64,000 nt of DNA from Salvelinus alpinus. Lineage: Eukaryota > Chordata > Actinopteri > Salmoniformes > Salmonidae. Numbering within the stretch: position 1 is the stretch's first letter; each line of letters opens with the position of its first letter. The notes below the pieces were generated by a model that made no database searches, had not been told where the DNA came from, and saw only the letters and a list, made by a program, of their open reading frames with translations. Of the stretch, positions 1 to 12,154 are shown piece after piece. The stretch is from NCBI RefSeq assembly GCF_045679555.1, contig NC_092120.1:10965305-11029304 (forward strand). Reading direction: 5' to 3'. Position numbers and translations under genes: made by a program.

Positions 1-604
1 ATATTGCCTTTATCACCAATTCAGTCTGAAAAGGAGCAATGGGATGGCAGGACAGAGAAACCGATGGAGATGGGAGATCAAACAAGCAATATTGAGTGTA
101 ATAAGAAAGAGAGGGAGAGAGACAAGTAGGAATAGATTGTTAAGGGCATGACACAGAGACAAACAAAGCAAGGGCACTTATTTCCATCGCTGGGCCTACA
201 ACAGCACCAAGTGAGTCGAGTCAGAGTTGGATTAATTGGCTTTGACCATGACATGCACCCGTTTCTCTCCGGAAAGATCAGCGCTGCCGCTATAGCTTCC
301 CCTATCCCCCAGCTAAGTCTAGCTCTGCTCGGTCAAGCTCTTGAGGGTGTGTAGGAGTGGTGCTTTGGGAAGGTGGATTGAAGACGTGGGTTTGGTTTTG
401 AGTGACAGATTGAGAACAATCGCTAAGCATGGTTTAGTACAGTGGTAATTGGCTGTATTGTGTAGCTCTGAGGCAAGTTTGTTTTCACTATGTTGTCATC
501 CTTGTGTAGTCATATTTCTCAGTGCTGGCTGTGTTAATGACCTGCTGAAAGAAAATAGCATAGGCTGGTCATCAGCCTTCACTGTGTTTTTGCTGTTGGC
601 TAGC
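1..604. other. No feature recognised
   Basis: AT-rich sequence with only short chance frames; no repeat ends seen. Confidence 0.5.
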
Positions 605-619
605 CTTTGCTGTGTTTTG

Positions 620-730
620 GACACAGGTGACATTAATAAGGGATCATAGCTTTCACCTGGATTCACCTGGTCAGTTTATGTCACGGAAAGAGCAGGAGTT
701 CTTAGTGTTTTGGACACTCAGTGTATATAA
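620..730 (+). mobile_element. Tc1-like MITE fragment (3' end)
   Basis: Shares gacattaataagggatcat and the terminal ttttggacactcagtgta with the complete element at 19225-19578. Only this end is present. Confidence 0.65.
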
Positions 731-1104
731 TACATTGGCTATCTCAGGTCTGCCAGTCATGTTATGCTGGTTTGCAAAGCGATGTTTAATTCATATTGGA
801 ATCCAGCCAGAGTGGGGATATCCAACAATTGGAACTTTTATTCACCCACAATCTGCAATCAGAATGACTGCCAGGGTAAAAAGATGAATATGTGATACTA
901 CCTAAACAATCTAAACTGGAACAACCATTTCAGTAACAGGTGCAATAAGTCCAACTAACAGATTGGATTAGTTTAGAATTGTTTTATTTTATCTAAGATT
1001 AATGAATCAATCAACGTACATGCAAAAACAAAAATCAACCTGCAATAGAGCTTGCTGGGAAATATGTTAATGATGGGCGTGGTTTTTACCTGACTAGCTT
1101 GACC

Positions 1105-1770
1105 AGCTAGCTAGACCATGCTGGACCAGCATACACCAGCTTGGTCACCAGCATACCAGTATCACCAGCATAAACTGGTCACCAGCATACCAGCATCACC
1201 AGCATGAGCTTCTCACCAGCATCATCAGCTTGAGCAGCTAGTGGGCCAGCCTAACCAGACAAGGGGTGGGCAACTTTGATAGGGGTGGGGGCCACCAAAA
1301 ATCTGAACTCATGAGGGGCCGCAGTGGCTCGCGGGTCTGTGTACCCACATCCATACTCACACATGCAGCCTTTTGGGGGACCTACAGTATGTGAAATTTT
1401 GTTTTGCTAACAAAATCAATGGCGGCCCCCCGATCAATAATTCGACCATGATTACTACAGGTTTAGATAGTTGGCTAGACTAACTTACTCATCTAAAACC
1501 TGTTAGCTGACATGGGCTAATTGAGTGACTGTCAGTGACTGACATAAGAGAAAAACTGCTGATGCACATTCAAATTTAGAAATTGCACCCTGTGTATTCT
1601 ACTATTCTAACTAAGTTGAGACCCTTTAAAAAAAAATAACATTGTGTGGAAATAGATCCGCGGGCCTACAAAAGGGGGGCCAGTTGCCCATCCCTGTGCT
1701 AGACCATGCTAGCCAGACCAGATATACCAGCATGAACCAGCTTGAAATGTAGGCTGTTTTTTTCAGCAGT
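1105..1770. repeat. ACCAGC-type dispersed repeat interrupted by a hAT-like element
   Basis: 1105-1258 and 1697-1770 are made of variants of accagcatgctgg and accagcat, a low-complexity dispersed repeat of fish. Between them, about 1260-1695, lies an element with inverted ends (aggggtgggcaac at left, gttgcccatccct at right). I could not define a clean target duplication. Confidence 0.55.
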
Positions 1771-3040
1771 GTGTACCTCGTCATCAGAAAGTTGAACTGA
1801 GTTAGTATTTCATGGGAGAGTTTCCCATTGAACAATATAAACTATGAAAATCCTGTAAAAGGGTCTCAAATTCCATACAATTCATAGAAAAAACATTTAA
1901 TTCACAATATGTGTTCCTTGAGCATTGCCCTCTCTTGTCCTATTTGCTCCAGTTGGCAAACACAGCTACCTTTCAATCAGGGCAGTAGCACTGACACGTT
2001 TCAGGTAAATTAGGCTGCGTCAGCCATTTCATCACAGCCTCAGTCACTGAGAGGAGCACTTCCTCGACAACAAGCCAGGGAGACTGTCTGGAGATGACAC
2101 AGGGAGACACACCAACGCAGACAGGCTCACCTGTTTCAGACAGGGACGGAAGTCTAATGGGGTGCACGACAGGATAGGGGCATGAGCCACCTGGCGGAGG
2201 GTACTACAGCTCTGTGATATGAACCCTGGTAGAGGTGGCGATGCACAGGAGTTATCCCTGCTGAGATTCCCATTAGCAGAGAGACTGGACAGTGCTGAGT
2301 GACCCACGTACAGGCGAGCACAGGGGGGAAATTAAGCTAGAGCAATGTTAATAAATTGCCATGGACACCTGATATTTTCTAACGGGAATCTGAACCAAGT
2401 AAGAAAGCAATTAACAGTGATAGGAGAGAACCATGAACAACAACAGGGCCTAAAACACATGTGGAACGTCAAAAAGAGAAAACTTGAGAAGTCTTATCAC
2501 TTATCATGGAGATGAGATTTTAAAAATACAAGGGTTTTAGAAAATAGAAAAACATGGCTTTGGTAAAAAAGGTACTTTGTGAAAATTCCCTAAATGTCCA
2601 TTAGTTGCTACCTGGAGAGACAAAGAGTCTAGAGCAAAGGTATTCACTTCCTGATGGTTTTCTGTTCTACCTGATAATTAATTGCAGACACCCGGTGTCT
2701 CAGGTCTAAATCAGTCCCTGATTAGAGGGGAACAATGAATAAACGCAGTGGAACTGGCTTCAAGGTCCAGAGTTAAGTATGACAGGTCTAGAGTATAAAG
2801 CTGGGATTGAACTAAATCTCCTTGAGGCCACTCTAGCTGAGAAGAATGTTTATTTCTCCCTTTGCTCTCAATTCGTTTTTTGGAACTTGCCCAGAGTCTT
2901 TTCCTTGTAGTCACCAGAGTACACACTCCAATTGAACAGACTCTAGTCTCTACACACCATGTTTTTTGGACTACAATTTAACCTGTTGTGTGTGTTCATG
3001 ATCAGTCAAAGTAGTTCAGATGATAATCAGTGCCTTATCA
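1771..3040. other. No gene recognised
   Basis: Contains a modestly GC-rich patch at about 1975-2320 whose frames on both strands look random. Confidence 0.5.
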
Positions 3041-3341
3041 TTGTGCTCTAATTCCTAGCCTGGCTCTATGCTCTAACTCATAGCCTGGGTCTATGCTCTA
3101 ACTCCTAGCCTGTCTCTATGCTCTAACTCCTAGCCTGGGTCTATGCTCTAACTCCTAGCCTGGGTCTATGCTCTAACTCCTAGCCTGGCTCTATGCTCTA
3201 ACTCCTAGCCTGGGTCTATGCTCTAACTCCTAGCCTGGGTCTATGCTCTAACTCCTAGCCTGGGTCTATGCTCTAACTCCTAGCCTGGGTCTATGCTCTA
3301 ACTCCTAGCCTGGCTCTATGCTCTAATTCCTAGCCTGGGTC
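3041..3341 (+). repeat. 25-bp minisatellite, about 12 copies
   Basis: Unit ctatgctctaactcctagcc plus tgggt. Copies start every 25 bp with single-base variants (cctggct or cctgtct for cctgggt; attcct or actcat for actcct). Confidence 0.95.
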
Positions 3342-3633
3342 AAAATCAGCTGCTAGAGACAAAGGAATATGCTCCTTATAAAAGTGTGAAACATTCAGGT
3401 GCACTGAATTAGATGTACAATTAACTGTACTGGAACATGTTTTCTGAGTGTTCTTGGACATCCCTGACCTACTAGTGCTATGTTTGTGTGTACTAGATGG
3501 TTGTCCATGCTTACATGATCCTCCAGGCTATACTCACCTCTATTAAGAGTGTGTTCCTTATTTAAAGATCTAGGCATTGGAGGATAAGGATTAGAGAGGA
3601 GCAATGATGTGACATTCTCCTGATCCTCTTAAC

Positions 3634-4423
3634 TACACTAAACAAAAATATAAATGCATACATGTAAAGTATTGGTCCCAGGCTTCATGAGCTGAAATTA
3701 AAAATCCCAGAAATGTTCCATACACACAAAAAGCTTATTCTCTCAAATGTTGTGCACAAAGTAGTTTATATCCCTGTTAATGAGAATTTCTCCTTTGCCA
3801 AGGTAATCCATCCACCTGACAGGTGTGGCATATCAAGAAGCTGATTAAACAGCATGATCATTACACAGGTGCACCTTGTGCTAGGGACAATAAACGGCCA
3901 CTCTAAAATGTGCAGTTTTGTCTCACGTCACAATGCCACAGATGTCTCAAGTTTTGAGGGAGCGCTCAATTGGCATGCTAACTGCAGGAATGTCCACCAG
4001 AGCTGTAGCCATATAATTGAATGTTAATTTCTCTACCATAAGCCACCTTCAATGTCATTTTAGAGAATTTGGCAGTATGTCCAACCGACCTCACACCACG
4101 TGTAACTTCTTCACCTGTTGGATTGTCTGAGAGGGGTTGTTGGGGTGCTGAGGAGTATTTCTGTCTGTAATAAAGCTCTTTTGTAGGGAAAAACTCATTC
4201 TGATTGGCTGGGCCTGGCTCCCCAGTGTGTGGGCCTGGCTGCCAAGTGGGTGAGCCGATGCCCTCCCAGGCCAACCCATATCTGCACCCCTGCCCAGTCA
4301 TGTGAATTCCATAGATTAGGGCCTAATGAATGTATTTAAATTGACATATTTCCTTATATGAACTGTAACTCAGTAAAATATTTGAAATTATTGCATGTTG
4401 CATTTATATTTTTGTTCAGTATA
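3634..4423 (-). mobile_element. Tc1-like element, non-autonomous, TA-flanked
   Basis: Inverted ends cactaaacaaaaatataaat and atttatatttttgttcagt, flanked by TA. The inside matches, in reverse orientation, the related element at 11147-12154 (the shared text around ccctaatctatggatttcac). No long frame remains. Confidence 0.75.
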
Positions 4424-4551
4424 GAAGAGAAAGCAGATGGACTTGATGGGAAAGTGATTATGTTAGTCCGTTCCTGAGTTAATGCTGCGTTCAAAACAAC
4501 TGGGAACTCGGAAATCTCAGACTTCCAACTTTGGAAAAAAAACTAGCTTAA

Positions 4552-5435
4552 TCTGTATGGGACCTCGCTTTGTGCACGGAGGAATTGTGATGCTGAAAAA
4601 GAAAAGAGCCTTCCCCAAACTGTTGTCACAAAGTTAGAAGCACAGAATCATCAAGAATGTAATTGTATGCTGTAGCGTTAAGATTTCCCTTCACTGGAAC
4701 TAAGGGGCCTATCCCAAACCATGAAAAACAGCCCCAGACCATTATTCCTCCTCCACCAAACTTTACAGTTGGCACAATCCATTTGGGAAGGTAGCGTTCT
4801 CCTGGTATCCGCCAAACCCAGATTCGGACTGCTAGATGGTGAAGTGTGATATATCACTTCAGAGAACGAGTTTGCACTGCTCCAGAGTCCAATGACGGCG
4901 AGCTTTACACAACTCCAGCTGACGCTTGGCATTGTGCATGGTGATCTTAGGCTTGTATGCGCAGCCGCTCGGCCATGGAAACCTATTTCATCAAGCTCCT
5001 GATGAACAGTTCTTGTGCTGATGTTGCTTCCAGAGGCAGTTTGGAACTCGGTAGTGAGTGTTGCAACCGAGGACAGACTATTTTTTACACGCTACGCACT
5101 TCAGCACTAGGTGGTCCTGTTCTGTGAGCTTGTGTGGTCTACCACTTCGCGGCTGAGCCATGTTGCTCCTAGACATTTCCATCTAGCAATAACAGCACTT
5201 ACAGTTGATTAGGGCAGTTCTAGCAGGGCAGACATTTGATGAACTGACTTGTTGGAAAGGTGGCATTCTATGATGGTGAAACATTGAAAGTCACTGAGTT
5301 ATTTAGTAAGGCCATTCTACTGCCAATGTTTGTCTATGTAGATTGCATGGCTGTGTGCTCGATGTTATACATGTTTCTGAAATAGCCGAATCCACTAATT
5401 TGAAGGGGTGTCCACATACTTTTGTATATATAGTG
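4552..5435 (-). mobile_element. Tc1-like element, truncated at its left end
   Basis: Same family as 43301-44081: shares gacctcgctttgtgcacgg and the right end cacatacttttgtatatata followed by gtg and TA. Transposase text is present only as short broken frames on the minus strand. The left end is missing. Confidence 0.75.
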
Positions 5436-5829
5436 TATTTTTAGTACTGACTAACCACATGATATGTTATAGCAATCTATCAGTCAATTACGTGACACGC
5501 AACCATTGGTTGATGCTTGCAACGTCTGAGAAGGGGAACGCAACCTATATGTGGTTCGCTGATAAATACCTATCAGGCATTGTAAGATCTGTCAGGAGTC
5601 AGAAATATCCAAGCAGTGGAACATGACCTGAGTATTCACTCAGTTGGGAGTCCAGGCAGTTATCTTCTCTACTATTGTTGGATGCCAGTTTACTAGGGGA
5701 GTAGCCTGCCTACTTCATAACAGGGCCTGTTGACCAATCCTGAAACAAATTATGGAGAGAAGAAAAAAAAAAGACCAAAAAACATGGTAAACCAGTGAAC
5801 CAGTATCCCCGACCGTCCTGTTTATGACT

Positions 5830-6053
5830 GCACGTCCCAGTCCAGCCCAACCCAGCCTTGCACTCACTCCCATATTTTTTGAACAAGTCAAGTGACGCCA
5901 CTACTCCCTGTAGCCATATTGTTATTACTTTCAAGGCAACGAGTGAGCAGCTGTCCGCGGACAGCAAGGTAGAGGGCGACTGACAAGTGTGGAATTTCAT
6001 TAAACGAAGCTACAAGTTACTTGTAAATTGCTGGTCGAAGTTAAAGTCGGGTA
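5830..6053 (+). promoter_or_regulatory. Candidate CpG-containing promoter and non-coding first exon, possibly of plekhf2
   Basis: A stretch free of recognised repeats with a CRE-like AAGTGACGCC, a CCGCGG, and a possible exon end AAAGTCGG/GTATGTGC at about 6053. It is followed by the GCTAGC-rich sequence often seen in salmonid first introns and by scattered CpGs to about 6530. It is on the same strand and upstream of plekhf2, but 24 kb away, and nothing ties it to that gene by sequence. Confidence 0.2.
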
Positions 6054-6905
6054 TGTGCTTTGTTGGAATGGTATCTCACTATTTGTGTTCTTGTATTCTT
6101 AGCCATAGTCACAGCTACTGTAGCTAGCTAACTCGCCACTGTTCCACTGCACTGTGCTAACACCACAGCGGCTAAGTTAGCTAGCAAGTTGGAAACGGGA
6201 CCGAATGGAGGATTTAGCTAGCCTTTGCTTTAGCATTAACATTGTGGCTAATGAGCGTAGCTAGCAACTAACTAAATAAGTTGATCTAGCTAACTTAGCT
6301 AGCGCTACACCAATTATGAATTATATTGAGATAACGTTGGCCAAGTTAACCACGCGAGTCATCTTTAGTAGCTAATGTTAGCTAGTTAACCAGTACACCA
6401 TTCATAGACGTTGTTAGCAAACTACCTTCTTTAGCGCCCATTAACGATGGTATCGTCTGACTGGGGGTGTTTTCTTAAGCGCCCCGACGCTTGTTCTAAA
6501 CGTTAACGCATCGTTTGCGGTAGGGTTTTTGGAAACATAAGGAACGTATCTTTCATATCAGCAGGTGGGGAAAAAGTACTCAATGTTCATACTTGAATAA
6601 ACATAAAGATACCTTAATAGAAAATGACTCAAGTAAAAATATAAGTCACACAGTCAAATACTACTTGAGTAAAAGTATTTGGTTTTAAATATACTTAAGT
6701 AGCTATCAAAAGTAATTGGAATTGCCAAAATAAACCAGATCAGAGACAGTAGGGATGAACAGGGATGTTCTCTTGATAAGTGTGTCAATTGAACCATTTT
6801 CTTGGCAAAATGTAACGAGTACCTTTGGTTGTCAGGGAAAATGTATGGAGTAAAAGGTACAGTATTTTCTTTAGGAATGTAGTGAAGTAACAAAAATATT
6901 TTTAA

Positions 6906-6946
<41 letters not shown>

Positions 6947-7000
6947 AGAAAAGTACAGATACCCCCCCCCCAAAAAAAAAATACTTACGTAGTACTTTAA

Positions 7001-7841
7001 CCCTGCTGCTGTGTTCTGGTCAAATTGGACCAATCTACGTTTTCGCTCTGAAAAATGTAATTAATGTAATCTGATAGTCATGGAACCTTATGACATTGTC
7101 CACACAGGGCATCTGAACACACAAAATACATCTTGATGATTTTCATTACATTTTGGGTGTTTTATTTAACTTTTGTACACCTGTGGTGTTCCCGGTCAAC
7201 AATGACCGGTCATTAGAAATGAATGGGTGAGACTACAAATAGTGTATAAAATTGAGTTCAGGCACATGCCCATTCATCAGATGGACACACTTCCTCTCCC
7301 AGACCCCCACATGCATGTGTGTTTGAGCACACACACACCTCACTCCCCTTCTTGGCTTCCATGGCAACCCCCATGGAACCTTTCCCCAATAGAATCACCT
7401 GTTGGCATTCTCACAAACAATCACAACATTGTTTCAATAATATATAGAACTTTTTTCGCAGCTCTGGTATGTAAAGCTTTTTTGAGGCCTTGCTCACAAT
7501 TAATTCTGTGGCAGCACAATGACCAAACAATATACTGTATGTGAGCCTCTTGATCATGACACTGTGTTTCATCTGAGTATTTGTTATAGTCAAAATAACC
7601 ATACATTATGCTTTTTTTATACTCAACAAGTTGTATAAGCCTAAAGGCCATAAATAGCAAATAGAAGTTCAAACTTGTAATGTTCACATGAATTTAAGTT
7701 GATTAAAAAGATCTAACACAACATTAGGTGATAATATATGGATTATTATGGATTTATAATCAGCTATAATGGGGTATAATGGGGTGGTCATTTTGGACCG
7801 AGAACACAGAATTAATTAACATGAAACAAACAACAGGAGGG
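7001..7841. mobile_element. TTAA-flanked, piggyBac-like non-autonomous element
   Basis: Inserted in the hAT element after TTAA (6997-7000); the right copy is TTGA (7842-7845). Ends are ccctgctgctgtgttctggt and the inverse complement of gagaacacag...aggaggg. No transposase frame. The ORFs in it look random. Confidence 0.6.
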
Positions 7842-7859
7842 TTGAAGTATTTTTACTTA

Positions 7860-9458
7860 CAGTTGAAGACGGAAGTTTACATACACCTTAGCCAAATACA
7901 TTTGAACTCAGTTTTTTCACAATTCCTGACATTTAATCCGAGTAAAAATTCCCTGTTTTAGGTCAGTTAGGATCACCACTTTATTTTAAGAATGTGAAAT
8001 GTCAGAATAATAGTAGAGTGGATTTATTTAAGCTTTTATTTATTTTATCACATTCCCAGTGGGTCAGAAGATTACATACACTCAATTAGTATTTGGTAGC
8101 ATTGCCTTTAAATTGTTTAACTTGGGTCAAATGTTTCTGGTAGCCTTCCACAAGCTTCCCACAATAAGTTGGGTGAATTTTGGTCCATTCCTCCTGACAG
8201 CTGGTGTAACTGGGTCAGGTTTGTCGGCCACCTTGCTCGCACATGCATTTTCAGTTCTGCCCACAGATTTTCTATAGGATTGAGGTCAGGGCTTTGTGAA
8301 TCCTTAAGCCATTTTCCCACAACTTTGGAAGTATGCTTGGGGTCATTGTCCATTTGCAACACCTATTTGCGACCAAGCTTTAACTTCCTGACCGATGTCT
8401 TGAGATGTTGCTTCAATATAGCCACATACTTTTCCTACCTCATGATGCCATTTATTTTGTGAAGTGCACCAGTCCCTCCTGCAGCAAAGCACCCCCACAA
8501 CATGATGCTGCCACACCCGTGCTTAACGGCTGGGATAGTGTTCTTCGGCTTGCAAGCCTCCCCCTTTCCCTCCAAACATAATGATGGATATTATGGCCAA
8601 ACGGTTCTATTTTTGATTCATCAGACCAGAGGACATTTCTCCCAAAAGTATGATCTTTGTCCCCATGTGCAGTTGCAAACCGTAGTCTGGCTTTTTTATG
8701 GCGGATTTAGAGCAGTGGCTTCTTCCTTGCTGAGCGGCCTTCCAGGTTATGTCGATATAGGACTCGTTTTACTGTGGGTATAGATACTTTTGTACCTGTT
8801 TCCTCCAGCATCTTCACAAGGTCCTTTGCTATTGTTCTGGGATTGATTTGCACTTTTCGCACAAAAGTACGTTCATCTCTAGGAGACAGAACGCGTCTCC
8901 TTCCTGAGCGGTATGACGGCTGCGTGGTCCCATGGTGTTTATACTTGCGTACTATTGTTTGTACAGATGAACGTGGTACCTTCAGGCGTTTGGAAATTGC
9001 TCCCAAGGATGAACCAGACTTGTGGAGGTCTACAATTTTTTTTCTGAGGTCTTGGCTGATTTCTTTTGATTTTCCCATGATGTCAAGAGAAGAGGCACTG
9101 AGTTTGAAGGTAGGACTTGAAATACATCCACAAGTACACCTCCAATCGACTCAAATGTTGTCAATTAGCCTATCAGAAGCTTCTAAAGCCATGACACCAT
9201 TTTCTGGAATTTTCCAAGCTGTTTAAAGGCACAGTCAACTTAGTGTATGTAAACTTCTGACCCACTGGAATTGTGATACAGTGAATTTTAAGTGAAATAA
9301 TCTCTGTAAAAAATTGTTGGAAAAATTACTTGTGTCATGCACAAAGTAGATGTCCTAACTGACTTGCCAAAACTATAGTTTGTTAACAAGAAATTTGTGG
9401 AGTGGTTGAAACACTTAGGTTGGAGTCATTAGTTTATGTAAACTTCCGAATTCAACTG
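7860..9458 (-). mobile_element. Tc1 element of the Sleeping Beauty ancestor family, full length, inactive
   Basis: 1599 bp flanked by TA. The outer repeat cagttgaagacggaagttta at the left pairs with taaacttccgaattcaactg at the right; inner repeats lie near 8060 and 9245, giving the IR/DR layout of this family. The minus strand encodes an N-terminal bipartite DNA-binding region (8707-9078, MGKSKEISQDLRKKIVDLHK, GRRRVLSPRDE) and a separate C-terminal catalytic piece (8117-8362, DNDPKHTS and DLNPIENLW). The two are in different frames with stops between, so no active enzyme is made. Confidence 0.92.
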
Positions 9459-9583
9459 TAAGTACTTCACACCACTGCATATCAGCGAGAAATAATTTTC
9501 AAAAATCAAAAGGTTAAATTACCTTTTTATAGGGTTAGGGTTCCCACAGAGACATATTACCATGTTACAGCCCTTGTTTTCAG

Positions 9584-10116
9584 TAGTGATGGGGAAATGA
9601 AGCTTCCTGAAGCATTGCATATTTCTAGCCAATTGTGTCAAATAGGTTCATTACTCAAGGCTTTGATCAACACTGTGTATACTAGTGGCACCTGGTAGTC
9701 AAAACAATTTAGCACAGCCAAATTATTATAGATGACATCCCACATGCACAGTGTAGCCTTTTTGTCTTCTTCTGAAGATGATACCTAGCCAATCAGGTGT
9801 TTGCGCCAGGTAGCCTAGTGGTTAGAGCTTTGGGCCAGTAACCGAAAGGTTGCTGCGTCGAATCCCCGAGCTGACAAGGTAAAAATCTGTCGTTCTGCCC
9901 ACTGTTCCCCGGTAGGCCGTCTTTGTAAATAAGAATTTGTTCTTAACTGACTTGCCTAGTTAAATAAATAAAAATAAGATTTTGTTAGATGAAACGAAGC
10001 TTCGGATGTCATTGATCACGTGCCTTTGATAAAGCGATACAAGCATCGGCACACTGCTTAAAAATAAACTGCTTAGCAATTGCCTCGGAGCACCGGTATT
10101 AAACGTAACATCACTA
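9584..10116. mobile_element. hAT-like non-autonomous element carrying a SINE
   Basis: Left end tagtgatggggaaa and right end acatcacta are inverse complements. The flanks GTTTTCAG and GTTTATGG are a decayed 8-bp duplication. No coding frame. Confidence 0.5.
9806..9976 (+). mobile_element. HpaI-type tRNA-derived SINE
   Basis: Begins with a tRNA-like head (ggtagcctagtggttagag, box B near gtcgaatccccg), then gagctgacaaggtaaaaatc, and ends in cttgcctagttaaataaa. It lacks the middle cagttaaccc segment that the copy at 22738 has. Confidence 0.85.
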
Positions 10117-10403
10117 GTTTATGGAAGACAGAGTGGACTAGCTAATTAGCTATCTGCATCACTGACACCTGTGTGTAAACAAAAGACAGACGCAACAAAC
10201 ATCTTGTCTCTGAAAAATACTGTCGGGTGCAACTGTGTTAAAACCGGTTAAAACATTGTATAGTACTAAGTGTGTGTTTTTAATTTGTGAAATTATTTTG
10301 TTGTGAGATGAAAGTAGAGGGATTTGTCTTTCTAGAACCGTACTGCAATTGAGAATCAATGCTTTCTTAAGGGTCCTTCCTAACAATGCAGAGAAATGTA
10401 TAA

Positions 10404-10750
10404 ATAATAGAAAACAAGGAATAAATACACAGTGAGTAATGATAACTTGGCTGTATACACGGGGTACCAGTACCGAGTCAATGTGCAGGGGTACGGGGTA
10501 ATTGAGGTAGATGTGTACATATAGGTATGGGTAAAGTTACTATGCAACAGGATAGATAATTAACAGTAGCAGCAGCGTTTGTGACGAGTCAAAATAGTTT
10601 GTGCCCAGTGATGTACTGGGCCGTACGGACTACCATTAACACCTTGTGGTTGGATGCCAAGCAGTTGCCATACCAAGTGGTGCAACCATTCAAGATCATT
10701 TCAATGGTGCAGCTGTATAACTTTTTGAGGATCTGAGGGCCCATGCCAAA
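10404..10750 (-). mobile_element. LINE 3' part, left piece of a split element
   Basis: Non-LTR retrotransposon text running on the minus strand (tacacggggtaccagtaccg, cagctgtataactttttgag). It continues at 12289 after an insertion; both sides of the insertion carry TGCCAAA. Confidence 0.7.
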
Positions 10751-10856
10751 AAGGGCTGTTGCGATCACAAAAAAATGTCAAAAATAAAAACGCGAAGCAA
10801 ACCAAACTCTTTGGTCCTTTAAAAACCTGATGTATGTAAAATATTGTGTGCTATAT

Positions 10857-11027
10857 AAAAAGAAAGGAGGACCAAGGCACTCTTCATATAATTAATTAAA
10901 ATGCCACGAAGGCCATGCAGCCGAAACGCGTCGGTTTTTAAACAACTTTGTTTCTATTGAACATGCCATACTAATAAAGGCATTTTAATTAATTATATGA
11001 AGAGTGCCTTGGTCCTCCTTTCTTTTT
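10857..11027. repeat. Foldback: perfect 49-bp inverted repeat with a 73-bp loop
   Basis: The arm aaaaagaaaggaggaccaag, continuing through gcactcttcatataattaat to atgcc, returns base for base in reverse complement. The loop contains ccgaaacgcgtcgg. As RNA this would be a long hairpin. Confidence 0.9.
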
Positions 11028-11146
11028 GATGACCAATTTACCCCTTTTACCAAAGAGCACCTTCTATCTACCAAAATATACTATAGTGTACCTTAGTAGC
11101 GCTTCCCTTCCTCCTCTTTCTATTGTGTGCTATATGTTGGAAAATA

Positions 11147-12154
11147 TACTGAACAAAAATATAAATGCAATATGCAACAATTTCAATAATTTGACTGATT
11201 TACAGTTCATATAAGGAAATCTGTTATTCATTACATGCTGACCAGACCAGACACGTCGCGTGCGCGAGCGTCGCAAAATAAATTTAGAAATCCATGTTAT
11301 TCAATTATTGCACCCACACTGCTCGCGCGCGTCAAGGGCTAAAATAGAACTCATTCCTATTTCTGACGCAGATCGCACTGCAAGTCCTGCCTCTCCCATC
11401 TCCTCATTGGTTTATAGAAGCAGGTACCCACATGCCATCTCCTCATTGGTTATACCCACGTGGGTGATTGAAAGATGAACTTTGTTGCCGGTTGTCGTGG
11501 AAATACAATGAAAGTTTAGATGCGATCGCCATATAAGTTCAAAGATGAAAAAGCCTGGAAGGAGGAGAGATGACTAGAAACGATTCGGTTGGCCGTTTTA
11601 TGTGTGGATTAATTGTCGGAGAAGAGGTCCTTGTGCATTTCAGGTAAAATAACTCAATGTTTATATCCCAGGACAAATTAGCTAGCAACAGCAAGCTAGC
11701 TAAATAGGACAAATTAATGTTAGCTAGATAGTGCAAGCTAGCTAGCTAAATTGCCATACATGTTTAATGCTTTTCGACCTGCCCCCAAATTAATGTCATT
11801 GGTTCAGAGTTTGTTTTGATATTTTAACCTGCGTGTTGTGATCGCGTTTGGTGTGGGGGGGGCAAAATACATTTATGCACGATAGCGCACGCGCGCAGCC
11901 GGTTTGGGTTCCGTGTTAGGCCCTAATCTATGGATTTCACATGACTGGGCAGGGGCGCAGCCATGGGTGGGCCTAGGAATGTGTTTTCTCCACAAAGGGC
12001 TTTATTACAGTCAGAAATACTCCTCAGTTTCATCAGCTGTCCAGGTCAATCCCGCAGTGGAAGAAGCCGGATGTGGAGGTCCAGGGATCTTTTTATTTCA
12101 GTTCATGAAACATGGGAACAACACTTTACATGTAGTTTTTTATTTTAGTTCAGT
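11147..12154 (+). mobile_element. Tc1-like element with a second TA-flanked element inside
   Basis: Left end tactgaacaaaaatataaat, right end ttttattttagttcagta. Interrupted at a TA by 11234-11916, then resumes with ggccctaatctatggatttc. Same family as 3634-4423. Confidence 0.7.
11234..11916. repeat. CpG-rich dispersed salmonid repeat inserted at TA
   Basis: 683 bp from catgctgaccagaccagaca to gcagccggtttgggttccgt, flanked by TA at 11232-11233 and 11917-11918. It has cacgtcgcgtgcgcgagcgt and gctagc-rich text. I recall this as a frequent salmonid interspersed sequence; it has no coding frame. Confidence 0.6.

Larger units (their letters stand above)
6562..9477. mobile_element. hAT-type non-autonomous element, host of two nested insertions
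   Basis: Starts caggtggggaaaaagtact and ends agtacttcacaccactg, which are imperfect inverse complements. It is flanked by a perfect 8-bp duplication CATATCAG at 6554-6561 and 9478-9485. Its own sequence is 6562-7000, 7842-7859 and 9459-9477; the rest is inserted DNA. It contains an AT microsatellite at 6909-6943. Confidence 0.85.

Noticed and set aside
3041-3341. CRISPR-like regular repeats
   Set aside because: The units are directly contiguous with no spacers, in a vertebrate genome; it is a minisatellite.
8774-9226. 150-codon plus-strand frame, and the 201-codon frame at 47105-47710
   Set aside because: Antisense shadows of the Tc1 transposase DNA-binding region, which is on the minus strand in both copies.
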